NCBI RefSeq assembly: GCF_001294335.1
Contig: NZ_LGKG01000146.1
Span: forward strand, 24,134 to 88,133
Origin: Streptomyces chattanoogensis
Lineage (GTDB): Bacteria > Actinomycetota > Actinomycetes > Streptomycetales > Streptomycetaceae
Direction: 5' to 3'
DNA: 64,000 nucleotides
Below are positions 1 to 8,382 of this stretch, in pieces; positions within the stretch are counted from its first letter, which is position 1; every line of letters begins with the position of its first letter. The notes under the pieces were generated by a model. The model did not search any database. It was not told the origin of the DNA and was given only the letters and a program-made list of their open reading frames with translations. A program made the position numbers and the translations under genes.

Positions 1-1385
1 AGTCGCCGGACGGCACCCCGCTGCGGCCGCGGCCGATTCCCGTTCCGGTCCGCGACGAGATCGGCCACCTGGCCGAGGCGTTCAACCAGGTGCAGGTCAC
101 CGCCGCGGCGCTGCTGGAACGACAGGTGCTCAGCCGCCGCAACGTCGCCGAGATGTTCGGCAACGTCGGACGCCGCGTCAGCAACCTCACCTCACGCCAG
201 CTCCTGCTGATCGACGCCGTGGAACGCGAGGAGACCGACCCCGACGTCCTGGAGCGGATGTACCGCATCGACCACATCGCCGTACGCCTCCAGCGCAACG
301 CCGACAGTCTGATGCTGCTCGCCGGAATCCGGGACCCCGAGGTGGAGGACCGGCCGACCACCCTGGTCAACGTCATTCGGGCGGGGCTCGGCCAGATCGA
401 GGGATACCAGCGGGTGTCCCTGCGGTCCGAGACCGAGGTCACCGTCGCGCCCGACATCGTCGACGATCTGACGCTGATGCTCGCCGAACTGCTGGAGAAC
501 GCGGTGTCGTTCTCCCCGTCCGACACACCCGTCGAGGTGGTCGTGCGGCCCGGCACCGACGTCACGTCGGACGGTGGTGCCCTGATCGAGGTCATCGACC
601 ACGGCCTGGGCATGAGCACGGAGCGCCTCGCCGAGGAGAACTCCCGGCTGGTCCGCCGGGAACGGCTCGACCTCGTCCCGACCAAGGTCCTCGGACTGTT
701 CGTGGTCGGGAACCTCGCCCGGCGCTCCGGCATTCGGGTCGCCCTGAGCCGTACGCCGGGCGGCGGGGTCACCGGCACGGTCTGGCTTCCCTCCGCGCTG
801 CTGCTGGCCGTGGGCCCCGCCGCCCCGCCGGCTCCGGCAGCGGATGTGGCCGCCGTCGCTGTCGGGCCCGACGCCGAGGCCGACGCCGACGCCGAGGCGG
901 CGTCCGCGCACCCGGCAACGCCCGGGCCGGAGCCCCTCGCGCTCGCGCCCGAACCCGGACCCGAACCCGGACCGGCCTCCCCCACTCCCCTGCCGGTGCG
1001 GGCTCCCGCCGCCGCGCCCGAACCGCGGCCGGCCGCCTCCTCCCCGCAGGAGGACGAGCTCCCCCGGCGCCTCCCGCGCCGCACGGACGCGGAGCGGACC
1101 GCCCCCGCGTTCACCCCGCGGCAGGCACCGTCCGCCCGGCCGCTTCGACGGCGGGTACGGGGTGCCACGCTCGAGATGACCACCCCCATGGCCGACCGGG
1201 AGGCCCAGGCCGTGCGCCGACCTGCCGACGCCGACGCGGTCCGTTCGGAACTCGACGAATTCGAGGCCGCCGTACGCAGGGCAGAGCAGGACAGTGCCGC
1301 TGCCCCGCAGGATCCAGCGCCCTCGCAACACCAGCAACACCAGGAATCCCGGAAGGAGTCGGGCAGTGACGACGCCGACAGGTAA
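1..1385 (+). CDS. cvnA: Conservon sensor-like ATPase CvnA, 5' end outside window
   Basis: The frame is open from the left edge (first full codon at base 3), so the N-terminal sensor and membrane part is missing. The visible part starts in the end of a HAMP-like segment (DEIGHLAEAFNQ), passes a helical linker, and reaches a GHKL-type ATPase domain with an N-box (ELLENAVSFSP, near base 495) and a G1 box (DHGLGM, near base 600). From about base 800 to the end it is a Pro/Ala/Glu-rich, probably disordered tail. The three following genes are the other conservon members, which identifies it as CvnA. In the family it is a membrane histidine-kinase-like protein acting with the small GTPase CvnD. I do not see a clear phospho-acceptor histidine in the visible part. 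Confidence 0.88.
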   Translation, partial: SPDGTPLRPRPIPVPVRDEIGHLAEAFNQVQVTAAALLERQVLSRRNVAEMFGNVGRRVSNLTSRQLLLIDAVEREETDPDVLERMYRIDHIAVRLQRNADSLMLLAGIRDPEVEDRPTTLVNVIRAGLGQIEGYQRVSLRSETEVTVAPDIVDDLTLMLAELLENAVSFSPSDTPVEVVVRPGTDVTSDGGALIEVIDHGLGMSTERLAEENSRLVRRERLDLVPTKVLGLFVVGNLARRSGIRVALSRTPGGGVTGTVWLPSALLLAVGPAAPPAPAADVAAVAVGPDAEADADAEAASAHPATPGPEPLALAPEPGPEPGPASPTPLPVRAPAAAPEPRPAASSPQEDELPRRLPRRTDAERTAPAFTPRQAPSARPLRRRVRGATLEMTTPMADREAQAVRRPADADAVRSELDEFEAAVRRAEQDSAAAPQDPAPSQHQQHQESRKESGSDDADR

Positions 1386-1842
1386 GAGCAGTTCCGAACG
1401 AACGGAACCCACCGATCTGACAGCCGCGGCCGCCGACTTCACCTGGCTGCTCGACCGGTTCGCCACCCAGACCGCCGGCGTCGTCGATGCCATCGCGGTG
1501 TCCTCCGACGGTCTGCTGATCGCCGTCTCCCAACTGCGCGAGCAGGCCGACTCCGAGCGGCTCGCCGCGATCGTGTCGGGCGTCACGAGTCTGGCCGCCG
1601 GTGCGTCCGGCAACTACGGTCTGGGCGCCCTCAACAAGGTCATCATCGACCTGGAGGGCGGCCATGTGCTGGTGTCGGCCATCGGCTGCGGTGCCGTCCT
1701 CGGCGTGGTGACCTCGAAGGAGGCGAAGCTCGGCAACATCGCCTACGAGATGACCCTCTTCGCCAACCGGGCCGGGAGCGCGCTCACCCCCCAGCTGGTG
1801 CTGGAGCTCAAGAACAACGCCGGCGCCGCACCGGCCCGCTGA
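1366..1842 (+). CDS. cvnB: Roadblock/LC7 domain protein CvnB
   Basis: A 158-residue single-domain protein with the roadblock/LC7 pattern (DFTWLLDRFATQTAGVVDAIAVSSDGLLIA, split here only for reference to residues about 18-47, then a Gly-rich turn and LEGGHVLVSAIG). The GTG start at 1366 lies inside the end of cvnA (20-base overlap) and follows a strong Shine-Dalgarno GGAAGGAG at 1351-1358; an open frame further upstream is ignored for that reason. In conservons this protein is thought to regulate or scaffold the GTPase CvnD, much as roadblock proteins act on small GTPases elsewhere. It is translationally coupled to the kinase-like gene before it. Confidence 0.9.
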   Translation: MTTPTGKSSSERTEPTDLTAAAADFTWLLDRFATQTAGVVDAIAVSSDGLLIAVSQLREQADSERLAAIVSGVTSLAAGASGNYGLGALNKVIIDLEGGHVLVSAIGCGAVLGVVTSKEAKLGNIAYEMTLFANRAGSALTPQLVLELKNNAGAAPAR

Positions 1843-1892
1843 CCCGTCCCACATCTCGGAGGCAAGGGTGCAGGCGCTGAGAAGAGGATCAG

Positions 1893-2336
1893 ATGGCCGC
1901 CGGTGAACCAGGACCGAACGAGGCAGGGCGCAGCGCCCCGGGTCCGTCGGAGCCGGCCGGCCGCGCTCCCGCGATCCGGCCTTTCCTCCTGACCGCCGGC
2001 CGGGTGGCGGGGGGCGGCGCCGGCCCACCGCTCCCGGTCGAAACCCAGGTCGTGGCGACCTCGTCCGGGCTCGGTGCCCTGGACTCGCTCGCCTTCGAAC
2101 AACACGACCTGGTCGCTGCCAGCCGACGTCCGCAGTCGGTGGCGGAACTGGCCGCGGAGCTGCGCCTCCACCTGAACGTGGTCCGGGTGCTGGCTCAGGA
2201 CCTGTGCACCGCCGGACATCTGGCGGTACACGTCCCGAACGCCAGGACAACCCAGGACATCTCCGTACTGCGAAGGGTTATCGATGGTCTCCGTGCCGTC
2301 CCCGACTCACGGGGCACACTCCGTGACAGCGGTTGA
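1893..2336 (+). CDS. cvnC: DUF742 winged-helix-like protein CvnC
   Basis: A 147-residue protein of the DUF742 family: a variable basic/Pro-rich N-terminus, then the segment PFLLTAGR typical of the family, ETQVVATSSG, and a helical part (SVAELAAELRLHLNVVRVLAQDL) that looks like a winged helix, ending in the short motif LRRVIDGLRA. It starts 50 bases after cvnB with AGAGGA just upstream of the ATG. Its last 53 bases overlap the start of cvnD in another frame, as is usual in conservons. The family has no enzymatic role that I know; it is assumed to be part of the CvnA-D membrane complex. Confidence 0.88.
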   Translation: MAAGEPGPNEAGRSAPGPSEPAGRAPAIRPFLLTAGRVAGGGAGPPLPVETQVVATSSGLGALDSLAFEQHDLVAASRRPQSVAELAAELRLHLNVVRVLAQDLCTAGHLAVHVPNARTTQDISVLRRVIDGLRAVPDSRGTLRDSG

Positions 2337-2898
2337 ACAGCCGCCGCTACCGGTCAAGTTGGTCATTGCCGGCGGCTTCGGCGTCGGCAAGACCACGGCC
2401 GTGGGCTCGATCTCCGAGATCCGGCCCCTGACCACGGAGGCCGCCATCACCGAGGTCGCGGCGGGCGTGGACGATCTCACCCACACCCCCGGCAAGACCA
2501 CCACCACGGTCGCCATGGACTTCGGCTGCCTCACCATCGACCCGACGCTGAAGCTCTACCTGTTCGGCACGCCGGGCCAGGACCGGTTCGGGTTCATGTG
2601 GGACGACGTGGTCCAAGGCGCTCTCGGCGGTCTGGTGATCGTGGACACCCGCCGCCTGGACGACTGTTACGCGGCGGTGGATTACTTCGAGCACAAGGAC
2701 ATCCCGTTCGCCGTCGCCGTCAACGCGTTCGACGGCGAGATCCACCACAACCTCGACGAGGTGCGGTGGGCGCTGGACGTCTCCGAACACGTACCGCTGG
2801 TCGTCTTCGACGCACGCAACACGGGCTCGGTCCGCGATGCACTGCTGGTCGTGCTCGAAGTCGCCCTGTCCCGCGCGGAAGGCACCGCAGCGGGCTGA
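2284..2898 (+). CDS. cvnD: Small GTPase-like ATP/GTP-binding protein CvnD
   Basis: A 204-residue Ras-like nucleotide-binding protein. It has a P-loop near residues 29-37 (GGFGVGKTT), a switch-region threonine stretch (GKTTTTVAMDFG) and the GxPGQxRF element (GTPGQDRF, about residue 98) that corresponds to the Walker B/switch II region, then a variant NKxD-like segment (AVNAFDG). The ATG at 2284 overlaps cvnC by 53 bases; an internal GTG at 2323 (start TAVEQ) is a reasonable alternative that would remove the overlap. In conservons this protein is the presumed nucleotide switch. No cytochrome P450 gene (cvnE) follows, so this is the four-gene form. Confidence 0.92.
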   Translation: MVSVPSPTHGAHSVTAVEQPPLPVKLVIAGGFGVGKTTAVGSISEIRPLTTEAAITEVAAGVDDLTHTPGKTTTTVAMDFGCLTIDPTLKLYLFGTPGQDRFGFMWDDVVQGALGGLVIVDTRRLDDCYAAVDYFEHKDIPFAVAVNAFDGEIHHNLDEVRWALDVSEHVPLVVFDARNTGSVRDALLVVLEVALSRAEGTAAG

Positions 2899-2996
2899 CT
2901 CCCTGCCGGTCACCGTGCGCTGGGCCGTAACGTCTGCGGTCCGGCGCAGTTGCTCCCTTGCCGTTGGGCAATCCCCGCACGAGGAGCAACCCGGGA

Positions 2997-3911
2997 GTGA
3001 AGATGTTCTTTGCGGAAACCCGTACATGGCTGACCGAGCTGGGAGTTCCCGGCACCGATCCGGACACGAACACCCTGGTTTCCGGGCGGACCTTCTCGGA
3101 CGGCTGTCATTGGCGGTTCGAGGCGCCCACGGTCAACACCGTGGAAGCCGTGGAGACGCTGCTGTCACAGAGCGCCCGGCGCGGGTTCACGATCAACCGC
3201 GTCACCGAGACGTTCGGGCTGAGCCGGCACACGCTCGGCGAGATCCGCGACTATGTCGCCCTCGGGCGGGAGTACGGTGCGCAGATCCTCATGTCGGTGG
3301 GTCCGCGTGCCATCTATGACATCGGCGCGACGGTCCGGACCCAGGAAGGTGTCCGGGTCGGATACCGGCTGCGCGGGCAGGAGCAGCTCGTCCGCGCCCT
3401 TGAGGATGTCCGGCGGGCGGTCGACGTCGGAGTGCGCGGGTTCATCCTTCACGACGAGGGCCTTCTGTCGGTGCTGGGCCGCTTGCGGGCCGCCGGGAAG
3501 ATCCCCGAGGACACGCACCTGAAGATCTCCGCGCATTGCGGGCTGGGGAACGGCGCGGCCGCCCAGGTGCTGGAGGGGCTCGGCGCCGACAGCCTCAACC
3601 CGGTACGCGATCTGACGCTTCCTATGATCGCGGCGCTGCGGCAGGCGGTGGAGATCCCGCTGGATGTCCATGTGGACAACACGAAGACGTCCGGCGGTTT
3701 CATCCGCACCTACGAGGCGCCGGACTTCGTGCGGGTGGCCTCTCCGGTCTACCTCAAGACGGGCAGCAGCGCGCTTGCCGGTCACAGCACCAGAGTGACA
3801 CCGCAGCAGACCGAGGACATGCTCCGCCAGATGGAGATCACCGCGGAATTCATGGCACGCCACTACCCGCGGGCTCGCCAGAGCCAACCCGGCATGCCGA
3901 CGGCGGGGTGA
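2997..3911 (+). CDS. TIM-barrel protein, peptidase U32/UbiU-like (tentative)
   Basis: About 304 residues from the GTG at 2997, which follows GAGGAG at 2981-2986 by ten bases; an ATG two codons later is an alternative. The chain alternates strands and helices like a TIM barrel, with segments such as GFTINRVTETFGLSRHT, ILMSVGPRAIYDIG, FILHDEGLLSVL and a late DVHVDNTKTSGGF. This resembles the collagenase-like peptidase U32 superfamily, whose better-known members UbiU/UbiV and YhbU act as radical or hydroxylation cofactors rather than proteases. I do not see the four-cysteine Fe-S ligand set of UbiU/V. It stands alone 98 bases after the conservon. Function not assigned. Confidence 0.5.
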   Translation: MKMFFAETRTWLTELGVPGTDPDTNTLVSGRTFSDGCHWRFEAPTVNTVEAVETLLSQSARRGFTINRVTETFGLSRHTLGEIRDYVALGREYGAQILMSVGPRAIYDIGATVRTQEGVRVGYRLRGQEQLVRALEDVRRAVDVGVRGFILHDEGLLSVLGRLRAAGKIPEDTHLKISAHCGLGNGAAAQVLEGLGADSLNPVRDLTLPMIAALRQAVEIPLDVHVDNTKTSGGFIRTYEAPDFVRVASPVYLKTGSSALAGHSTRVTPQQTEDMLRQMEITAEFMARHYPRARQSQPGMPTAG

Positions 3912-3985
3912 CGGGCTGACACGTGCGGGTCGGCACCCCGGCGCTCTTCAGACTCCGGCTTGTGAAGCGAATCACAGTGCCGGAC

Positions 3986-4012
3986 TGTCACTGTGTGCCG
4001 GTGCGGGGTGTC
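3986..4012 (+). promoter_or_regulatory. Candidate ECF41 autoregulated promoter
   Basis: TGTCACT at 3986-3992 is followed after exactly 16 bases by TGTC at 4009-4012. From memory, ECF41-type promoters have a TGTCACA-like -35 and a CGTC -10 separated by about 16 bases, and ECF41 genes are usually autoregulated. The site lies 77 bases upstream of the ECF41 gene start on the same strand. One mismatch in each element. Confidence 0.5.
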
Positions 4013-4088
4013 TCGATGGGCATCCGAAGAAAGGAGCCGGGTGTGATGCCGGGGTGCCGACGACGAGGACTGGTGGTGGGGGCAGGCC

Positions 4089-4985
4089 ATGGCTGAGGAC
4101 GCCTTCACCGAGCACCGTCCACTGCTGTTCACCATCGCCTACGAGATGCTGGGCAGCGCCACCGACGCCGAGGACGTGCTCCAGGAAAGCTATCTGCGGT
4201 GGCGCACGGTCGATCCGGCCACGGTCCGGCATCCGCGCGCCTACCTCGTCCGCATAGTGACCCGGCAGGGCCTCAACCACCTGCGCGCGGCCAAGGCACG
4301 GCGTGAGGAATACGTCGGTACGTGGCTGCCCGAACCCATCCGCACCGCACCCGAGGTGAGCGACGACGCGATCCTTGCCGAGTCGGTGTCGATGGCCATG
4401 ATGCTGGTCCTGGAGACGCTGAACCCGACCGAGCGCGCGGTGTTCGTGCTGCACGACGTGTTCGGCTACACCCACCGCGAGATCGCCGCCTCGATCGGCA
4501 GGACCGAGGTCACCGTCCGGCAGATCGCCCATCGCGCACGCCGTCACGTCCACGCGCGGCGCCGTCGCTTCGATTCCGACTCCGATGCCGCCCGGGCGAT
4601 CGTCGAGCGGTTTCTGCTCGCGGCGGCGACCGGCGAAGTCCAGGCGCTGATGGACCTGTTGGCGCCCGAGATCGTACAGATCTCCGACGGCGGCGGGAAG
4701 GTGGTCGCCGCCCGCCGCCCGATCATCGGCCGCGACGACGTCGCCCGCTTCGTCCTCGGCGTGATCCGCAGCACCGCCGCGACGACCCGCGTCGAGCACG
4801 CCACCTACAACGGCATGCCTGCGGCTCGGTTCCTGACCGACGGTGAACTCGACTGGCTGGTCGCGTTCGAGATCCACGACGGACGGATCACCGGCCTCTA
4901 CGGCATCCGCAACCCCGAAAAACTGCACCTCGCCGACACGGTGCACCCACTCGACAGAGGAGAACCCCAGCCGTGGAAACGATGA
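4089..4985 (+). CDS. ECF41-family RNA polymerase sigma factor (SigJ-like)
   Basis: A 298-residue extracytoplasmic-function sigma factor: region 2 at about residues 8-75 (AYEMLGSATDAEDVLQE), region 4 at about 100-160 (LNPTERAVFVLHDVFGYTHREIA), then a SnoaL-like C-terminal domain of roughly 125 residues. The two conserved ECF41 signatures are both present: DGGGK at 200-204 and a form of NPDKL (NPEKL) at 275-279. In this family the fused SnoaL-like tail replaces a separate anti-sigma factor and modulates the sigma activity. The 3' end overlaps the following SRPBCC gene by 13 bases, making that gene the likely target or partner. A candidate ECF41 promoter lies upstream. Confidence 0.92.
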   Translation: MAEDAFTEHRPLLFTIAYEMLGSATDAEDVLQESYLRWRTVDPATVRHPRAYLVRIVTRQGLNHLRAAKARREEYVGTWLPEPIRTAPEVSDDAILAESVSMAMMLVLETLNPTERAVFVLHDVFGYTHREIAASIGRTEVTVRQIAHRARRHVHARRRRFDSDSDAARAIVERFLLAAATGEVQALMDLLAPEIVQISDGGGKVVAARRPIIGRDDVARFVLGVIRSTAATTRVEHATYNGMPAARFLTDGELDWLVAFEIHDGRITGLYGIRNPEKLHLADTVHPLDRGEPQPWKR

Positions 4986-5461
4986 CCGTGGAACGCCTGG
5001 TCGACGCCCCGATCGACGAGGTGTTCGCCTGGCTCACCACCACCACCAACTACACCAGGTCGCCCCTGGTGCTGCGCTGCCGCCTGACCCGGCACGGCAA
5101 GACCGCGCCCTACGGCGTCGGCGCGGTGCGCAGTCACCTCTGGCTGATCGGCTGGTTCCGGGAGCGCATCACCCACTACGACGCGCCGCACGCCACCGAG
5201 TACGTCGTCGAGCGCAGCCTGCCGCCGTCCCGGCACGAACTGGGCCGTATGACGTTCACCGAGGTCGACGGCGGCACCCTCGTACGCTGGACCACCCGTG
5301 CCGAGATCCCCCTCCCGTTGCTCGGCGGCCTCCTCACCCGGCGCTTCGCGCGACCGGTCATTACCCGCACCTTCGGCAACATCCTCAACGCCGCCGACAC
5401 CGCACTGGCTCAACGCCCCAAGTCAGGACGGAGCCCCGCCGCAGGCCCCGCCCAGCCCTGA
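4973..5461 (+). CDS. SRPBCC (START/Bet v1-like) family protein
   Basis: A 162-residue protein with the SRPBCC fold pattern: an N-terminal strand and helix (VERLVDAPIDEVFAWLTT), a central strand-rich part, and a C-terminal long helix (RPVITRTFGNILNAADTAL). Such proteins bind small hydrophobic ligands; some are polyketide cyclases or coenzyme-binding factors. The GTG start at 4973 sits inside the sigma-factor gene, eight bases after AGAGGAGAA, so the two genes are translationally coupled. The 3' end faces the alcohol dehydrogenase gene with only 34 bases between. The ligand cannot be inferred. Confidence 0.8.
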   Translation: METMTVERLVDAPIDEVFAWLTTTTNYTRSPLVLRCRLTRHGKTAPYGVGAVRSHLWLIGWFRERITHYDAPHATEYVVERSLPPSRHELGRMTFTEVDGGTLVRWTTRAEIPLPLLGGLLTRRFARPVITRTFGNILNAADTALAQRPKSGRSPAAGPAQP

Positions 5462-5495
5462 CCGGCGCTGCCGGGGCCGGGTATGGCCGTGTATG

Positions 5496-6521
5496 TCAGC
5501 CGGTGGTGAGCACCATCCGGAAGCGCGCGGCGCCGGACAGCATCTTCTGATAGGCGTCGTCGGCCTGGTCGAGCGGAACGACCTCGGTCATCGGGCGGAT
5601 CCCGTGCAGGGCGCTGAACGCCAGGGTGTCCTGCACGTCCTGCGCGGTGCCGGACGGGTGGCCACGGACGGTCCTGCCGCCCATGATCAGCTGGGCCGGG
5701 CTGATTCCCAGCGGGGCGAGGTCCACTCCGACGACCACCAGTTCGCCGCGGTGGGAGAGCCCGTCCACGGTCGCCGTGATGGCGTCGGAGTTGGCGGCGG
5801 TGGCCAGGACGACCTTGGCGCCGCCGAGTGCCTGCAGCGCGTCGGCGAGCGGGGTGTCCGCCGTGCTGTCGATGTAGTGGTGCGCACCGAGCTGCTGGGC
5901 GAAATCGGCCTTGGCGGCCCCGCGGGCGATGGCCACGGTCTCGAAGCCCATCGCGGCCGCATACTGCACCCCGAGGTGGCCGAGGCCGCCGATGCCGAGC
6001 ACGGCGACCAGGTCGCCCGAACGTGCCGAGCTGCACCGCAGCCCGTTGTACGTGGTCACGCCCGCGCATGCCAGGGGAGCCGCATCGGTCGCCGTCAGCC
6101 CGTCGGGGATCCGGGCCAGGGCATCCGCCGGCGCGATCACGGACTCGGCGTACCCGCCGTCGTAGGCCCATCCGGGGACCTTGAGGTTGTCGCACACCAT
6201 GAAGTCACCCTGTCTGCACGGCGTGCAGTGGTGGCAGCTGCCGCCGAACCAGCCCACCGCCACCCGGTCACCCACCTGCCGGCCGTGGCCCTGCTCTCCC
6301 TCGCCGAGCGCCTCGATCCGACCGGCGATCTCATGCCCCGGAACCAGCGGAAACCGCACACCGGGGAACGCATCGTTCACGAAGTAGACGTCGCTGTGGC
6401 AGATCCCGCAGGCGTCCACGGCCACCCGTACGTGTCCGGGACCCGGCTGCGGCACCGCACGCTCGACGATCTCGAACCGACTGCCGGTGGCGGGGACCTG
6501 CGCGACTCGGTAAGTGCTCAT
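5496..6521 (-). CDS. Zinc-dependent alcohol dehydrogenase (AdhP-like MDR)
   Basis: A 341-residue medium-chain dehydrogenase. The catalytic zinc site is visible as CGICHSD and the GHE motif (VPGHEIAG); the structural zinc cysteines appear as CHHCTPCRQGDFMVC; the nucleotide-binding motif GIGGLGHLG follows near residue 175. Full length for the family. It would oxidise or reduce primary or aryl alcohols/aldehydes with NAD(P). The ATG at 6521 is preceded on the minus strand by GGAGAG. It is a single gene, convergent with the SRPBCC gene and divergent from the GNAT gene, with a 268-base upstream region. Confidence 0.92.
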   Translation of the reverse strand: MSTYRVAQVPATGSRFEIVERAVPQPGPGHVRVAVDACGICHSDVYFVNDAFPGVRFPLVPGHEIAGRIEALGEGEQGHGRQVGDRVAVGWFGGSCHHCTPCRQGDFMVCDNLKVPGWAYDGGYAESVIAPADALARIPDGLTATDAAPLACAGVTTYNGLRCSSARSGDLVAVLGIGGLGHLGVQYAAAMGFETVAIARGAAKADFAQQLGAHHYIDSTADTPLADALQALGGAKVVLATAANSDAITATVDGLSHRGELVVVGVDLAPLGISPAQLIMGGRTVRGHPSGTAQDVQDTLAFSALHGIRPMTEVVPLDQADDAYQKMLSGAARFRMVLTTG

Positions 6522-6714
6522 CTCGATCTCTCCGGGTAGGGGTACGACGGCCCCTCCCCTCCACCCAGCACAGCAGTTACGGCCCGATCACGCGCGCCGA
6601 AACCGGTCGGTTGAGCAACCGGGAACTTTGGGTAACCGACCGTCCACCGCGGGTGGGTATCCGAAGGCGGGGTGCCTGTCCTGCGCAGCACACCTCCGTC
6701 GGCGGGAATGCGCC

Positions 6715-6754
6715 CTCTCGGCTTCTCGGCTTCTCGGCTTCTCGGCTTCTCGGC
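6715..6754. repeat. Five tandem copies of an 8-base unit (TTCTCGGC)
   Basis: Four perfect copies of TTCTCGGC occupy 6723-6754, preceded by one copy with a single change at 6715-6722. The array lies between the divergent dehydrogenase and GNAT genes and ends 35 bases before the GNAT start, so copy number changes would alter promoter spacing without touching a reading frame. Confidence 0.9.
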
Positions 6755-6789
6755 GTGGAGTGTGGGGCGCCTCGGGTAGCCTCCGCAGC

Positions 6790-7248
6790 ATGTCTGCCCG
6801 CCTCTTCGTCCCCCATGACTTTGCCGTTCCTCAGGGGTTGTCCGGCGAGGGGTTCCGCCTGGAGCCTCTGCAGCCGCGGCACAATGCAGCCGATCACGCT
6901 GCCTGGATGTCGAGCATCGAGCATATTCGCGCCACCCCGGGCTTCCAGGAACGTGGCTGGCCGCCGTTGGCCGGCATGAGCTTGGCGGCGAACCTCCGGG
7001 ACCTGGAGCGTCATGCGGACGACTTCGAGAAGCGGGTGGGCTTCACCTACTCGGTCCTCGACCGCCGCGATGAGGTCATCGGCTGTGTGTACATCTACCC
7101 GTCGCGTGCGGACGCGCACATTGCGCGGGTACGTTCGTGGGTTCGCGCCGACCACAGCAACCTGGACGGGCCGGTGCACGATACGGTGACTGGGTGGCTG
7201 TCGTCGGTCTGGCCGTTCGAGCAGGTCAGCTACCGGTCGGGCACGTAG
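6790..7248 (+). CDS. GNAT-family N-acetyltransferase-like protein
   Basis: A 152-residue protein from the ATG at 6790. The pattern LEPLQPRHNAADHAAW, then a helix (LAANLRDLERHADDFEKR), and strands FTYSVLDRRDEVIGCVYIYPS fits the N-terminal and central GNAT fold as found in small Streptomyces GNAT/'twin-arginine-like' acetyltransferases. The canonical acetyl-CoA motif (Q/RxxGxG/A) is not obvious, so activity is uncertain; the family often keeps the fold with a poor motif. The open frame continues upstream to 6514 but crosses the 8-base repeat and has no homology there, so the later start is chosen. Convergent with the ArsR gene. Confidence 0.65.
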   Translation: MSARLFVPHDFAVPQGLSGEGFRLEPLQPRHNAADHAAWMSSIEHIRATPGFQERGWPPLAGMSLAANLRDLERHADDFEKRVGFTYSVLDRRDEVIGCVYIYPSRADAHIARVRSWVRADHSNLDGPVHDTVTGWLSSVWPFEQVSYRSGT

Positions 7249-7263
7249 CGGGATGCGCGGCAC

Positions 7264-8346
7264 CTAACGCAGGGCGTTCCCCAACAGGTCGGCGCCAAGG
7301 CGGCCGACCAGCTCGATGTCGAGCTCGTGGAGCACGTAACGCCCTTCGCGTCGGGTGCGGGTGAGGCCCGCCTTCTTCAACACGCCGAGATGCCGGGACA
7401 CCTCAGGCGGGGTGAGGCCCTGGGCATCCGCCAGCTCCGTCGTCGAGTGGGGCCCGCGGGCCAGCGTCCGGCAAAGCCGCAGGCGAAGGGGGTGGGCCAC
7501 GGCTTCGAGGCGCTGCTGGACGGTGGCCAGGGACAGGGTCGGTGGCATATCGGGCACGGCGACCGGGTACTGGAGGACCGGCCGGTCACCGTGGGCGTCC
7601 CGGACGACGAGATGTGGCCATCCGAAGGCCGTGGGCAGGAAGAGCAATCCGGTGTCGGACGCCCGCACCCAGCCGTCCTGCAGCTTGTCGACGACGAGGC
7701 GGCCGCGCTCGGCGTCGAAGGTGACGGCAGGGGACATCGCCGTGGCGGCCTCCTTCAACCCACGGTGCCTGAGGATCTCGTTCTTGTGGCGGGCGTCGGC
7801 CACGAGTTGAGGCCGCACCCGCTGCCAGACCTCCCCGAAGAAGGTCTCCTCGCAGTCCTGCAGCAACCGGCGCAGCCAGGCTCGTACCTTCTGCGGGTCC
7901 GCCAGCAGCCGGTCGACGAACGCCGCCTGACGCACTCCACGCCCGGCGGCAAGCTCCCGGGCCCGCCGCCGGTCCTCCGCTCGGTGGAGGGGAGACGGCT
8001 GGGAGTGCGGGAACGAGGTGGCACAGGAGAGCTCCACCACGGCGACAACGAAGGCGTCGTCGTCCAGTCGCTCCCATGTGTCCAGCTCTTCCTTGAGATC
8101 CGTCGCCGCGATACCGGGCAGGAACAGATCCGATCGCGTCGAGCGCCAGAGGATGTCCGCCTCGTACAGCCTGTCGGCCAGGTCCGGCGGCAGGCCGGCC
8201 CTGGTGTCCGCGGCCCATTCGAGAAGGCCGGGGTGGTGCGAAGGCTCGGCCAGGACGTGGAGGGCCGCGCCCAGCTCGGCAAGCGGCGAAACCCCGAAGG
8301 AGATGCGCTCCAGGGGAACGTCTGCGACGTCGATCACCACACTCAT
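7264..8346 (-). CDS. Large ArsR-type transcriptional regulator with DUF5937 N-terminal domain
   Basis: About 360 residues. The N-terminal two thirds is the DUF5937-type helical domain found in large Streptomyces ArsR regulators (ISFGVSPLAELGAALHVL at the very start, DILWRSTRSDLFLPG). The C-terminal 80 residues are a winged helix (QRLEAVAHPLRLRLCRTLARGPHSTTELADAQGLTPPEVSRHLGVLKKAGLTRTRREGRYV, residues about 285-345) close to ArsR/SmtB. No cysteine metal site is seen in the recognition helix, so it is unlikely to sense metals. The start at 8346 (MSVVIDV) is chosen because the family begins there; GAGGAG abuts it. It lies 36 bases after the MFS gene and is probably co-transcribed with it as its regulator. 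Confidence 0.82.
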   Translation of the reverse strand: MSVVIDVADVPLERISFGVSPLAELGAALHVLAEPSHHPGLLEWAADTRAGLPPDLADRLYEADILWRSTRSDLFLPGIAATDLKEELDTWERLDDDAFVVAVVELSCATSFPHSQPSPLHRAEDRRRARELAAGRGVRQAAFVDRLLADPQKVRAWLRRLLQDCEETFFGEVWQRVRPQLVADARHKNEILRHRGLKEAATAMSPAVTFDAERGRLVVDKLQDGWVRASDTGLLFLPTAFGWPHLVVRDAHGDRPVLQYPVAVPDMPPTLSLATVQQRLEAVAHPLRLRLCRTLARGPHSTTELADAQGLTPPEVSRHLGVLKKAGLTRTRREGRYVLHELDIELVGRLGADLLGNALR

Positions 8347-8382
8347 CTCCTCAGTGTCCCCCGCCCCCGGACCGTACAAGTC

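Noticed and set aside
192..1613. 473-codon open frame on the minus strand across cvnA/cvnB
   Set aside because: It is the antisense of a well-supported gene; the peptide is Gly/Arg-rich low complexity with no domain. Long antisense frames are expected at this GC content.
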